From positions 124,001 to 188,000 of the forward strand of contig JAYUED010000001.1 of assembly GCA_043739385.1 (NCBI GenBank): 64,000 nucleotides of DNA, written 5' to 3'. Made by a program: the position numbers and the translations under genes. A model generated the notes under the pieces. That model did no database searches. It was given only the letters and a program-made list of their open reading frames with translations, and had not been told where the DNA came from. Below are positions 52,153 to 60,937 of the stretch, one piece after another; position 1 is the stretch's first letter, and the number at the start of each line of letters is the position of its first letter. The DNA is from Defluviibacillus sp043739385 (GTDB lineage: Bacteria > Pseudomonadota > Gammaproteobacteria > Burkholderiales > Burkholderiaceae_C).

Positions 52153-52931
52153 AGCCCTCCCTTTTATCGAATATCGGCTTTGCCCTGCGAAACCAGTTGG
52201 CCAGTCTTGGAGCTGGTGCTCGTTTGCTGAGCCGTTTACTCATGCTGCTGGGGCCGACGCTTCGCCGCTTTGGTCTGCTGCGCGACCAGATTCACTTTTT
52301 AGGAAACTATTCGCTTGCCATTATCACGGTGTCAGGTCTGTTTGTCGGCTTTGTGCTGAGCTTGCAGGGCTACTACACGTTGCAGCGTTACGGCTCTTCC
52401 GATGCGTTGGGTTTGCTGGTGGCCTTGAGTTTGGTTCGTGAACTCGGCCCTGTCGTTACTGCGCTGCTTTTTGCCGGACGTGCTGGCACCTCACTGACTG
52501 CTGAAATTGGTCTGATGAAAGCCGGTGAGCAGCTCAGTGCAATGGAAATGATGGCCGTTGATCCAGTGCGCCGCATTTTGGCTCCGCGTTTTTGGGCGGG
52601 TGTGTTCGCGATGCCAGTGTTGGCGGCAGTATTTAGCGCCGTAGGCATCTTGGGCGGCTGGGCGGTCGGCGTGCTGTTGATTGGCATTGACCCCGGTGCA
52701 TTCTGGAGTCAGATGCAAGGTGGTGTAGACGTTTGGAAAGACGTGGGCAATGGCGTCATCAAAAGTATTGTGTTTGGTTTCACGGTTACTTTTGTGGCGC
52801 TGTACCAAGGTTTTGAGGCGCAGCCGACCCCCGAAGGCGTATCGCGTGCAACTACGCGCACGGTGGTGGTGGCGTCGCTGTCGGTATTGGCTTTGGACTT
52901 CATGCTGACGGCATTGATGTTCAGCATTTAA
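52149..52931 (+). CDS. mlaE: Phospholipid ABC transporter permease MlaE
   Basis: The permease subunit of the Mla complex, 260 residues with about five membrane segments. Family signatures include ELGPVVTALLFAGRAGTSL, GLMKAGEQLSAMEMM and APRFWAGVFAMPVLA. It overlaps mlaF by four bases and is followed 49 bp later by mlaD. The assignment rests on motifs and operon order. Confidence 0.96.
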   Translation: MKPSLLSNIGFALRNQLASLGAGARLLSRLLMLLGPTLRRFGLLRDQIHFLGNYSLAIITVSGLFVGFVLSLQGYYTLQRYGSSDALGLLVALSLVRELGPVVTALLFAGRAGTSLTAEIGLMKAGEQLSAMEMMAVDPVRRILAPRFWAGVFAMPVLAAVFSAVGILGGWAVGVLLIGIDPGAFWSQMQGGVDVWKDVGNGVIKSIVFGFTVTFVALYQGFEAQPTPEGVSRATTRTVVVASLSVLALDFMLTALMFSI

Positions 52932-52980
52932 GAATTAAGAAATTTAAGCGATTTAAGAAATTAAGCTTTGAGGAAAGTAA

Positions 52981-53532
52981 ATGGAACGTTCAAAAAATGA
53001 TGTGTGGGTCGGTCTTTTCGTTGTCATTGGTGCTGCAGCGCTGCTGTTTCTGGCGCTTAAGTCGGCCAATTTGCTGAGTTTAAATTTCGATTCAACTTAC
53101 GCCGTCAGTGCCAAATTTGACAACATTGGTGGCCTCAAGTCCAAAGCTGCGGTCAAAAGCGCTGGTGTGGTGGTAGGCCGGGTAGATTCCATCGTGTTTG
53201 ACGACAAGACCTTCCAGGCCCGTGTCAACATGGCGATGGAGTCGCGCTATTTGTTCCCTAAAGACAGCTCGCTGAAAATTTTGACAAGTGGTCTTCTGGG
53301 CGAGCAGTACATCGGCATTGAAGCCGGAGCTGACGCGCAAAACTTGGCCGCTGGCGACAAAATTCAAAGCACGCAATCAGCAGTAGTGCTGGAAAACCTC
53401 ATCAGCCAGTTCTTGTTTAACAAAGCGGCTGATGGGCCAGATAAGGCCGCTGCTGTGGGTGCCGCACCCGCATCTACAGCAGCTCCAGCTTCCGCCCCCG
53501 CTGCTCTGGCTCCTGCATCCTCTCAGAAATAA
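52981..53532 (+). CDS. mlaD: Phospholipid transport MCE protein MlaD
   Basis: MlaD forms a hexameric periplasmic ring on MlaE. One N-terminal membrane anchor (VGLFVVIGAAALLFLAL) is followed by a single MCE domain (FDNIGGLKSKAAVKSAGVVV, then LLGEQYIGIEAG) and a low-complexity Ala/Pro/Ser tail over the last ~35 residues. The length of 183 residues is usual. mlaA begins eight bases after its stop. Confidence 0.96.
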   Translation: MERSKNDVWVGLFVVIGAAALLFLALKSANLLSLNFDSTYAVSAKFDNIGGLKSKAAVKSAGVVVGRVDSIVFDDKTFQARVNMAMESRYLFPKDSSLKILTSGLLGEQYIGIEAGADAQNLAAGDKIQSTQSAVVLENLISQFLFNKAADGPDKAAAVGAAPASTAAPASAPAALAPASSQK

Positions 53533-53540
53533 AGGTTTTT

Positions 53541-54302
53541 ATGTTTACGTTCACCTCATCCCGTTTGGCATTGCCGACGGGCTTTCGGCATCTGAGCTTG
53601 ATGGCTGTCTGTTTGTTACTGGCTGTGCTGACGGGATGTGCCAGTGGCCCTCGCAGTGATCCACGCGACCCGTGGGAGCCGTTCAACCGCAGCATGTGGG
53701 CATTTAATGACGGGCTGGACAAAGCGGTTCTTCGCCCTGTCGCTGAGACCTACAAGGATGTCACGCCGAATCTTTTGCGCAAAGGAGTGAATAATTTCTT
53801 TTCTAATCTGACTGACCTATGGTCTTTTGTGAATAACTCACTGCAGCTCAAGCCGCGTGAGGCGATGGAAAGCTTGACGCGCTTCAATCTGAACACGTTC
53901 TTTGGATTAGGTGGCTTATTGGATATTGCTTCCGAGGCCGGTATTGAGCGACATCGTGAAGATTTTGGTCAAACGTTAGGCCGATGGGGTGTGCCCTCGG
54001 GGCCTTATCTCGTTGTACCGTTTTTGGGGCCGTCAACGCTGCGCGACACCGCTGCTCGCGCCATCAATGCCACGGGTGACCCGGTGTATTACGTGGACAA
54101 TGTGTTCAAGCGCAATAGTCTGTATGTGCTCCGTGTCGTTGATCTTCGCGCTAGTCTTCTGCGTGCTGGGAATGTTCTGGAAGAAGCTGCGCTAGATCGA
54201 TACACCTTTACCCGCGATGTTTACTTGCAAATTCGCAGGCGTGAGGTTTTGGGCGATAAGGTTGATGACATACAAGATACGCCCCCAACCGATAGCAAGT
54301 AA
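53541..54302 (+). CDS. mlaA: Outer-membrane lipoprotein MlaA (VacJ)
   Basis: MlaA is the outer-membrane doughnut that removes misplaced phospholipids and hands them to MlaC. A lipoprotein signal (LLLAVLTGCASGP) precedes DPWEPFNRSMWAFNDGLDKA and NFFSNLTDLWSFVNNSLQ, both MlaA signatures, then GRWGVPSGPYLVVPFLGPS. 253 residues. In Escherichia coli mlaA is elsewhere in the genome; here it is within the mla operon, as in many betaproteobacteria. Confidence 0.96.
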   Translation: MFTFTSSRLALPTGFRHLSLMAVCLLLAVLTGCASGPRSDPRDPWEPFNRSMWAFNDGLDKAVLRPVAETYKDVTPNLLRKGVNNFFSNLTDLWSFVNNSLQLKPREAMESLTRFNLNTFFGLGGLLDIASEAGIERHREDFGQTLGRWGVPSGPYLVVPFLGPSTLRDTAARAINATGDPVYYVDNVFKRNSLYVLRVVDLRASLLRAGNVLEEAALDRYTFTRDVYLQIRRREVLGDKVDDIQDTPPTDSK

Positions 54303-54413
54303 CACGGTGTAACATTAAATAATGTAAAGCGCTTGCCGCTGTAAGGTGTGGTTGTAAGCGAAAACACCCCACTCAACGTTTTAGAGATACGCAGACTCTG
54401 CGAAGGAAAGAAC

Positions 54414-55106
54414 ATGCTGAACAGCCACATTGCCCTCCCCATCACCTTCCCCGCTGTACTGTTTACACGCCGTGCTTTAGGCGCTGCAGTAAGCCGTGTT
54501 GCATTTGCTGTTGTTACGGTCACCGCCTTGGCAGGTTTTAGTATGGCTCACGCTGCCGATGAAAGCCCTGATGCCCTCATCACCCGCGTCTCCACGGATG
54601 TGTTGAACACGATTCGTACAGACAAATCCATGTCCGGCGATATCAACAAAATCATCGCACTGGTGGACAGCAAAATCATGCCGAGTGTGAATTTCGCCCG
54701 CATGACAGCCTCAGCTGTGGGACCTACATGGCGGTCCACTACGCCTGAGCAGCAAAAGCGCTTGCAAGAAGAGTTCAAGACTTTGCTGGTGCGCACCTAC
54801 TCAGGCGCGCTGGCGCAGGTAAGCGACCAGACAATCTTTGTTAAGCCTACCCGTATGGCTGGAGATGACAAAGAAGTCATCGTACGAACCGAAGTACGCG
54901 GCGGAAGCGACCCGATCCAGCTGGATTACCGTCTGGAAAAATCCGCTGATGGCAGTTGGAAAATTTACAACCTTAACGTGTTGGGCGTGTGGTTGGTTGA
55001 AACCTACCGCAGCCAGTTTGCACAGGAAATCAACGCTGGTGGTGCTGATGGCCTCATCAACACACTGACGGCGCGCAACAAAGCCAATGGCGCTAAAAAG
55101 AGCTAA
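54414..55106 (+). CDS. mlaC: Periplasmic phospholipid shuttle MlaC
   Basis: MlaC (Ttg2D-type) carries phospholipids across the periplasm between MlaA and MlaD. The ATG at 54414 with AAGGAAAG upstream is preferred over the frame start at 54348. It gives about 230 residues with a long signal peptide ending SMAHA. The family core is visible in KIMPSVNFARMTASAVGPTW and YRLEKSADGSWKIYNLNVLG. A 111-bp gap precedes it, larger than others in the operon. Confidence 0.95.
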   Translation: MLNSHIALPITFPAVLFTRRALGAAVSRVAFAVVTVTALAGFSMAHAADESPDALITRVSTDVLNTIRTDKSMSGDINKIIALVDSKIMPSVNFARMTASAVGPTWRSTTPEQQKRLQEEFKTLLVRTYSGALAQVSDQTIFVKPTRMAGDDKEVIVRTEVRGGSDPIQLDYRLEKSADGSWKIYNLNVLGVWLVETYRSQFAQEINAGGADGLINTLTARNKANGAKKS

Positions 55107-55111
55107 GCACT

Positions 55112-55414
55112 TTGAATCCTGCCAACGTTGACGTTGTAGTGGCCATGCAAGCACTGCCGATTGCACTGACTTTGCTTGAAGCCACCGCCTGCGCCGCCTT
55201 GCTCCGTGTGGCGGTGCAGCAAGATGATCGCACGCAAGTGGTTGTAGACGCCAGCGCCTTGCTGCGTTTTGATTCTGCGGCCTTGGCCGTACTGCTGGAC
55301 TGTCGCCGTGCTGCCATAACTGCGAACAAGTCCTTTGCAGTGCGCGGCATGGCCCCGCGCTTGCACGAATTGGCTGTGCTTTACGGTGTTGATGCTTTGC
55401 TGCCCGTGCCCTGA
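55112..55414 (+). CDS. mlaB: STAS-domain protein MlaB
   Basis: A small cytoplasmic STAS protein that stabilises and activates MlaF. About 100 residues: LPIALTLLEATACAALLR, then VVVDASALLRFDSAALAVLLDC, the anti-sigma-antagonist-like fold. The start is uncertain: TTG at 55112 gives the longest form, while ATG at 55145 (MQALPIAL) better matches the usual short MlaB N-terminus. Position at the end of the mla set supports the call. Confidence 0.85.
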   Translation: MNPANVDVVVAMQALPIALTLLEATACAALLRVAVQQDDRTQVVVDASALLRFDSAALAVLLDCRRAAITANKSFAVRGMAPRLHELAVLYGVDALLPVP

Positions 55415-55499
55415 GTGAGCTCTGAGAAAGGCCACTAACTGCGATCAGCCTTAAGGCGCTGCGGTCGTGACAGACGCGGCGGCTAAAATACGTGGCTCT

Positions 55500-56426
55500 A
55501 TGCCTGCTATCTCCTTCCAGTCCGTCTCCAAAGACTACTCATCCCCCAGTGGCCCTCAATCCGCAGCTCTTCGTGCTTTAGATGGTGTGAGCTTCGACAT
55601 TCAAGAGGGCGAATTTTTTGGTCTTTTGGGGCCAAACGGTGCGGGCAAAACTACCCTTATCAGCGTGCTCGCGGGCTTGACCCGTGCCACTGGTGGCCGT
55701 GTGCTGGTGCAAGGCAGTGATGTCCAAATTGATTACGCTGCTGCCCGCCGCAAACTGGGTATCGTTCCGCAAGAACTGGTTTTTGACCCGTTCTTCAACG
55801 TTCGTGAAGCGCTACGCATCCAATCCGGTTACTTTGGCGTTAAAAATAACGATGACTGGATTGACGAGTTACTTAGCAGCTTGGGCTTGACCGATAAAGC
55901 CGATGCCAACATGCGCCAGCTCTCCGGTGGTATGAAGCGCCGGGTACTGGTGGCACAGGCCTTGGTTCACAAACCCCCAGTCATCGTGCTTGACGAGCCG
56001 ACTGCAGGCGTGGACGTGGAGCTTCGCCAGACCCTGTGGCAATTCGTTGCCAAGCTGAACCGCCAAGGCTCTACCGTGCTACTGACCACCCATTATTTGG
56101 AGGAAGCAGAAGCCTTGTGTAGCCGCATTGCCATGCTCAAAGCAGGCCGTGTGGTGGCGCTTGCCAGCACCACTGAACTGCTGAAAGGCGCTTCGTCGAA
56201 CGTACTGCGCTTCAAAGTTGATAGCGAACTCCCCAGGAACTTAGCTGACAAAGCACGTATTACTGGTCGAATCGTGCAATTCCCCGCCCAAAACGCTCTA
56301 GAGATCGAGCAATACCTCGCCGCCGTGCGCGAAGCTGGTCTGGAGGCCCACGACGTGGAAATCCGCAAAGCCGACTTGGAAGATGTTTTCTTGGACGTGA
56401 TGAATACCGCTGGAGCCCAAGCATGA
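55500..56426 (+). CDS. ABC-2 type transporter ATP-binding protein
   Basis: An ABC ATPase of about 308 residues of the drug/polysaccharide-exporter type (YadG- or NodI-like). Walker A is GPNGAGKTT, the signature LSGGMKRRVLVAQAL and Walker B VIVLDEPTAGVD, with a C-terminal regulatory extension ending DLEDVFLDVM. The ATG at 55500 is preferred over a GTG at 55467. It overlaps the permease gene by four bases. The substrate is unknown; its place between mla and murA suggests an envelope role. Confidence 0.93.
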   Translation: MPAISFQSVSKDYSSPSGPQSAALRALDGVSFDIQEGEFFGLLGPNGAGKTTLISVLAGLTRATGGRVLVQGSDVQIDYAAARRKLGIVPQELVFDPFFNVREALRIQSGYFGVKNNDDWIDELLSSLGLTDKADANMRQLSGGMKRRVLVAQALVHKPPVIVLDEPTAGVDVELRQTLWQFVAKLNRQGSTVLLTTHYLEEAEALCSRIAMLKAGRVVALASTTELLKGASSNVLRFKVDSELPRNLADKARITGRIVQFPAQNALEIEQYLAAVREAGLEAHDVEIRKADLEDVFLDVMNTAGAQA

Positions 56427-57202
56427 GCCAAACGAGAAATCCCCTATTTCAAGGTGCTTCCACGCTGTTTTACAAAGAAGTGCTGCGCTTTTGGAAGGTG
56501 TCTTTCCAAACAGTTGCGGCGCCCGTGCTGACCGCTGTGCTCTACATGCTGATTTTCGGCCATGTGATGTCCGACCGCGTGAAGGTCTACGACGCCGTCA
56601 GCTACACCGCCTTTTTGGTGCCCGGTTTGGTGATGATGAGCGTGCTGCAAAACGCCTTCGCCAACAGCAGCTCTTCGCTGATACAAAGCAAGATCATGGG
56701 CAACCTGGTGTTTTTGCTGCTGACGCCTCTTTCGCACTGGGCGTGGTTTTTGGCTTATGTGGGCTCGTCTGTGGTGCGTGGGCTGGCGGTGGGGTTGGGG
56801 GTATTTGCTGTCACCGTGTGGTTTGGTAATCCCGGCTTTGTAGCCCCAACGTGGATTTTGCTATTCGCCTTGCTGGGTGCTGCGCTGATGGGCGCTTTAG
56901 GCTTGATTGCTGGCCTGTGGGCTGAAAAGTTTGATCAACTCGCGGCCTTCCAAAACTTCGTCATCATGCCCATGACATTTTTAAGCGGAGTGTTTTACTC
57001 TATTCACTCCTTGCCTTCATTTTGGCAAGGCGTGAGCCATCTCAACCCCTTCTTTTACATGATCGACGGTTTCCGTTACGGCTTCTTTGGAGTCAGCGAT
57101 GTATCGCCTTGGGCCAGCTTGTGCGTGGTCGGGTTTTCGCTGATCTTTGTCAGCGTGCTGACGGTGCATCTGCTCAAGACCGGCTACAAGATCAGGCATT
57201 GA
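56423..57202 (+). CDS. ABC-2 type transporter permease
   Basis: A permease of 259 residues with six hydrophobic segments, of the YadH/NodJ type (LVPGLVMMSVLQNAFANSSSS, then FLSGVFYSIHSLPSFWQG). It partners the ATPase whose stop its start overlaps. The substrate is unknown. The pair is commonly found in this position in Burkholderiales, between the mla genes and ibaG-murA. Confidence 0.93.
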   Translation: MSQTRNPLFQGASTLFYKEVLRFWKVSFQTVAAPVLTAVLYMLIFGHVMSDRVKVYDAVSYTAFLVPGLVMMSVLQNAFANSSSSLIQSKIMGNLVFLLLTPLSHWAWFLAYVGSSVVRGLAVGLGVFAVTVWFGNPGFVAPTWILLFALLGAALMGALGLIAGLWAEKFDQLAAFQNFVIMPMTFLSGVFYSIHSLPSFWQGVSHLNPFFYMIDGFRYGFFGVSDVSPWASLCVVGFSLIFVSVLTVHLLKTGYKIRH

Positions 57203-57309
57203 GTACAGGGTGAATTGCTACTTTTTTGTGGCTAACAAAAAGCATCTCTTCTGCACTTCTCGATTATTTCATTTAAAAATTAAGTTAAGCCCTAGTGGCG
57301 ACCTTCACC

Positions 57310-57597
57310 ATGACAGCCCAAGAATTACAAATCCTTATAAGCCAGGGCCTGCCCTGTGAGCATCTCGAACTGAACGGCGATGGCCGCCACTGGTACGCAA
57401 CTATTGTCAGCGCTGAATTCGAAGGCAAGCGCTTGATTCAGCGCCATCAAAAAGTCTATGCCACGCTGGGTCAGCGTATGCAGACGGACGAGGTACATGC
57501 CCTGTCGATGAAGACGTACACGCCTGCGGAGTGGGCTGTGAATGACGACAATAAAGCTAGCCAAGCTAATCAAGCCAACTTAACGAACGAAGCCTGA
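57310..57597 (+). CDS. ibaG: BolA family protein IbaG
   Basis: A BolA-like protein of about 95 residues that probably binds iron-sulphur clusters with a monothiol glutaredoxin. The conserved ALSMKTYTPAEW ending and the histidine segment (KRLIQRHQKVYATLG) are visible. The ATG at 57310 (MTAQELQ) is preferred over GTG at 57295. It directly precedes murA, the same arrangement as ibaG-murA in enterobacteria. Confidence 0.92.
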   Translation: MTAQELQILISQGLPCEHLELNGDGRHWYATIVSAEFEGKRLIQRHQKVYATLGQRMQTDEVHALSMKTYTPAEWAVNDDNKASQANQANLTNEA

Positions 57598-57599
57598 CA

Positions 57600-58874
57600 A
57601 TGGACAAACTCCTGATTCGCGGGGGCCGTACCTTGCGTGGCGAAGTGCTGATCTCTGGGGCTAAAAACGCCACCCTGCCTGAGCTGTGCGCCGCGCTGCT
57701 GACCGCTGACCCCGTGCACTTGACTAACGTACCGCGCCTGAAAGACGTGTCCACCATGCTGGCGTTGATCCGGAATATGGGGGTTGAGGCAGAGCAGGGC
57801 GCGGACGCCAGTGTCCAAATTAATGCGTCAACCCTTACCAAGCCTGAAGCGCCCTACGAGCTGGTCAAAACCATGCGAGCCTCTGTGCTGGCGCTGGGGC
57901 CGCTGCTGGCCCGATTTGGCCACGCTACTGTTTCCTTGCCCGGTGGTTGTGCTATTGGCTCTCGCCCTGTAGATCAGCACATCAAAGGCTTGCAAGCCAT
58001 GGGTGCTGAAATAACCGTCGAGCACGGCTACATGCTGGCCAAGTTGCCTGAGGGCTGCACCCGCTTGCGCGGCGCGCACATCACCACCGACATGGTGACC
58101 GTGACGGGTACCGAAAACCTGCTGATGGCCGCTACTCTCGCGGAGGGCGAGACGGTGCTGGAAAACGCTGCTCAGGAGCCTGAAGTGGTTGATTTGGCCG
58201 AAATGCTCATCAAAATGGGTGCCAAAATCCAAGGCCACGGCTCGCACCGTATTCGCATTCAGGGCGTAGACCGTTTGCACGGTTGTACCCACCAGGTAGT
58301 GGCTGATCGCATCGAAGCGGGCACCTTCTTGTGCGCGGTTGCTGCCACTGGTGGCGAAGCTTTGCTGCGCCATGGCCGTGCTGACCACCTCGATGCAGTG
58401 ATCGACAAGCTTCGCGAAGCTGGTGTCACCGTCACGGCTGAAGAAACTGGCCTGCGCGTCACGTCGCCTGGGGGTGCGCAGCTCAAAGCTCAATCCTTCC
58501 GAACCACCGAATACCCCGGCTTTCCTACTGACATGCAGGCGCAGTTCATGGCACTCAATTGCGTAGCGCAAGGGGCAAGCAAAGTCACTGAGACTATTTT
58601 TGAAAACCGCTTCATGCATGTTAATGAGCTGGTACGTCTGGGCGCACCGATTCAAATCGACGGCAAAATTGCAATTACCAGCGGCCCTACAAAACTTTCT
58701 GGGGCCACCGTTATGGCCACCGACTTGCGGGCTTCCGCCAGTCTGGTGATTGCAGGTTTGGTGGCCGACGGTGAAACCCTGGTTGACCGCATCTACCACC
58801 TCGACCGAGGCTATGACCAGATGGAAGCCAAACTGCGCGGCATCGGTGCCGATATTGAAAGGGTGAAAGGATGA
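57600..58874 (+). CDS. murA: UDP-N-acetylglucosamine 1-carboxyvinyltransferase
   Basis: MurA adds enolpyruvate to UDP-GlcNAc, the first committed step of peptidoglycan synthesis. The 424-residue protein has the active-site lysine in ISGAKNATLPELCA and the catalytic fosfomycin-target cysteine at residue 117 (PGGCAIGSRPVDQH), then TEYPGFPTDMQAQFMAL. The cysteine is not replaced by aspartate, so fosfomycin sensitivity is expected at the target. Its stop overlaps hisG by four bases. Confidence 0.98.
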   Translation: MDKLLIRGGRTLRGEVLISGAKNATLPELCAALLTADPVHLTNVPRLKDVSTMLALIRNMGVEAEQGADASVQINASTLTKPEAPYELVKTMRASVLALGPLLARFGHATVSLPGGCAIGSRPVDQHIKGLQAMGAEITVEHGYMLAKLPEGCTRLRGAHITTDMVTVTGTENLLMAATLAEGETVLENAAQEPEVVDLAEMLIKMGAKIQGHGSHRIRIQGVDRLHGCTHQVVADRIEAGTFLCAVAATGGEALLRHGRADHLDAVIDKLREAGVTVTAEETGLRVTSPGGAQLKAQSFRTTEYPGFPTDMQAQFMALNCVAQGASKVTETIFENRFMHVNELVRLGAPIQIDGKIAITSGPTKLSGATVMATDLRASASLVIAGLVADGETLVDRIYHLDRGYDQMEAKLRGIGADIERVKG

Positions 58875-59524
58875 CCTCCCCCATGATTACCTTGGCGCTG
58901 TCCAAAGGTCGGATCTTCGACGAAACCCTGCCGCTGCTCAAAGCCGCTGGTATCGAGGTGTTGGACGATCCTGAAACCACCCGCAAACTGATGCTCGCTA
59001 CCAACCGCCCTGACGTGCGCGTGGTGCTGGTGCGCGCCAGCGACGTGCCCACCTATGTGGAATACGGCGGCGCAGACCTCGGTGTTGTCGGCAAAGACAC
59101 GTTGATCGAACACGGTGGCCAAGGCCTCTATCAGCCGTTAGACCTCAACATCGCTAAATGCCGCGTCAGCGTTGCCGTGCGCGATGATTTCGACTACGCC
59201 ACAGCGGTACGTTCTGGTTCTCGCCTGCGCGTCGCCACCAAATACACAGCCATCGCCCGCACGTTTTTTGCCGAAAAAGGTGTCCATGTCGATATGGTCA
59301 AGCTCTACGGCAGCATGGAACTCGCCCCGTTGACGGGCTTGGCAGATGCCATCGTCGATATGGTGTCCACCGGCAACACCCTCAAAGCCAACCATTTGGT
59401 CGAAGTTGAACGCATCATGGACATCAGCGCCCGTTTGGTTGTGAACCAAGCCGCGCTGAAACTGAAAGGTGCGTTACTGCGGCCTATGCTAGAGGCTTTT
59501 GCAGGGGCTGTTCGGAAAGATTGA
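58871..59524 (+). CDS. hisG: ATP phosphoribosyltransferase catalytic subunit, short form
   Basis: HisG starts histidine synthesis by joining ATP and PRPP. At 217 residues this is the short form lacking the C-terminal regulatory domain, with ITLALSKGRIFDETLPLL at the N-terminus and the PRPP loop region DAIVDMVSTGNTLKANHL. Short HisG needs the HisRS-like partner HisZ for activity and feedback control; hisZ is not in this window. It overlaps murA at its start and reaches hisD at its end. Confidence 0.96.
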   Translation: MTSPMITLALSKGRIFDETLPLLKAAGIEVLDDPETTRKLMLATNRPDVRVVLVRASDVPTYVEYGGADLGVVGKDTLIEHGGQGLYQPLDLNIAKCRVSVAVRDDFDYATAVRSGSRLRVATKYTAIARTFFAEKGVHVDMVKLYGSMELAPLTGLADAIVDMVSTGNTLKANHLVEVERIMDISARLVVNQAALKLKGALLRPMLEAFAGAVRKD

Positions 59525-59529
59525 TCACT

Positions 59530-60846
59530 ATGAATTTAATAGCTAATCCCGTACGTTTATCCAGCGCATCAGCTACTTTTGAGGCTGATTTCCAAGCCAA
59601 GCTGCATGTCTCGGTGGACTCTAATACTGCCATCGTGGCTCAGGTCGCCGACATCCTCGCCGACGTGCGTCAGCGCGGCGACGCTGCAGTGTTGGACTAC
59701 ACCGCCCGTTGGGACAAGTTGCAAGTCGTCAGCATGACCACGCTGGAACTGACTCAGTTGGAATTGAAGGAAGCCTTCGACAACCTGCCTGTTGCCCAGC
59801 GCGAAGCCCTGCAAGCCGCTGCTGACCGGGTGCGAACCTACCACCAAGCGCAGCTGCAAGCTACCGGCCAAAGCTGGAGCTATCGGGATGCGGACGGCAC
59901 CTTGCTGGGTCAAAAAGTCACGCCCATTGACCGTGCAGGCATCTATGTGCCCGGCGGTAAAGCGGCGTACCCCAGTAGCGTGTTGATGAACGCCATCCCC
60001 GCGCATGTCGCAGGTGTCGCTGAAATCATCATGGTGGTGCCCACGCCCAACGGCGATAAGAACCCACTGGTACTGGCGGCGGCTTATTTGGGTGGCGTGA
60101 CCCGTGCCTTCACCATTGGCGGCGCACAAGCTGTGGCAGCAATGGCGTTCGGCACTGCCACTATCCCCCGTGTGGACAAAGTTACCGGCCCTGGCAATGC
60201 CTACGTCGCCGAGGCCAAACGCCAAGTTTTCGGCATCGTCGGCATCGACATGATCGCGGGGCCAAGTGAAATTTTGGTGCTGGCCGACGGTACGACACCG
60301 CCCGATTGGGTGGCGATGGATTTGTTCAGCCAAGCTGAACACGACGAACTGGCGCAAAGCATTCTGCTGTGTCCTGATGCGGCCTACATCGACGCCGTGC
60401 AAGCGTCGATCCATCGCCTGCTACCCGAGATGCCCCGCGCAGCCATCATCGCCAAATCGCTGAACGACCGGGGTGCGCTCATCCACACCCGCAGCATGGA
60501 AGAGGCTTGCGCCATCAGCAACCGTATTGCACCTGAGCACCTGGAAGTCTCCAGCCGCGACCCGCACCGCTGGGAGCCGTTGCTCAAACACGCTGGTGCG
60601 ATCTTTTTAGGCGCTTACACCAGCGAAAGCTTGGGCGACTACTGCGCTGGGCCGAACCATGTGTTGCCCACCAGCAGCACAGCGCGCTTCAGCTCGCCTC
60701 TGGGCGTGTACGACTTCCAAAAACGCAGTAGCTTGATTGAAGTGAGTGAGGCGGGGGCGCAATCGCTGGGCAAGATCGCTGCGGTGCTGGCTTATGGCGA
60801 GGGCTTGCAAGCCCATGCCAGGGCGGCAGAGATGAGGTTGAAATGA
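59530..60846 (+). CDS. hisD: Histidinol dehydrogenase
   Basis: HisD performs the last two oxidations from histidinol to histidine. About 438 residues: PGGKAAYPSSVLMNAIPAHV, the signature VDKVTGPGNAYVAEAKRQVFG, DMIAGPSEILVLAD, the zinc-ligand region AEHDELAQSILL and the late YCAGPNHVLPTS. The ATG at 59530 is chosen; a TTG at 59521 overlaps the hisG stop and is an alternative coupled start. Confidence 0.97.
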   Translation: MNLIANPVRLSSASATFEADFQAKLHVSVDSNTAIVAQVADILADVRQRGDAAVLDYTARWDKLQVVSMTTLELTQLELKEAFDNLPVAQREALQAAADRVRTYHQAQLQATGQSWSYRDADGTLLGQKVTPIDRAGIYVPGGKAAYPSSVLMNAIPAHVAGVAEIIMVVPTPNGDKNPLVLAAAYLGGVTRAFTIGGAQAVAAMAFGTATIPRVDKVTGPGNAYVAEAKRQVFGIVGIDMIAGPSEILVLADGTTPPDWVAMDLFSQAEHDELAQSILLCPDAAYIDAVQASIHRLLPEMPRAAIIAKSLNDRGALIHTRSMEEACAISNRIAPEHLEVSSRDPHRWEPLLKHAGAIFLGAYTSESLGDYCAGPNHVLPTSSTARFSSPLGVYDFQKRSSLIEVSEAGAQSLGKIAAVLAYGEGLQAHARAAEMRLK

Positions 60847-60937
60847 TTTGGCGCAGATTCGAGATGTACCGGGTGCGTGGCCCGATGACTATTTTTAATC
60901 ACCTTTGCAAAAACTAATTTCGCTCATTTCTCATCCC

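Noticed and set aside
57828..58799. A 323-codon minus-strand frame inside murA
   Set aside because: It is the mirror of murA with biased His/Gln/Arg composition and no recognisable domain.
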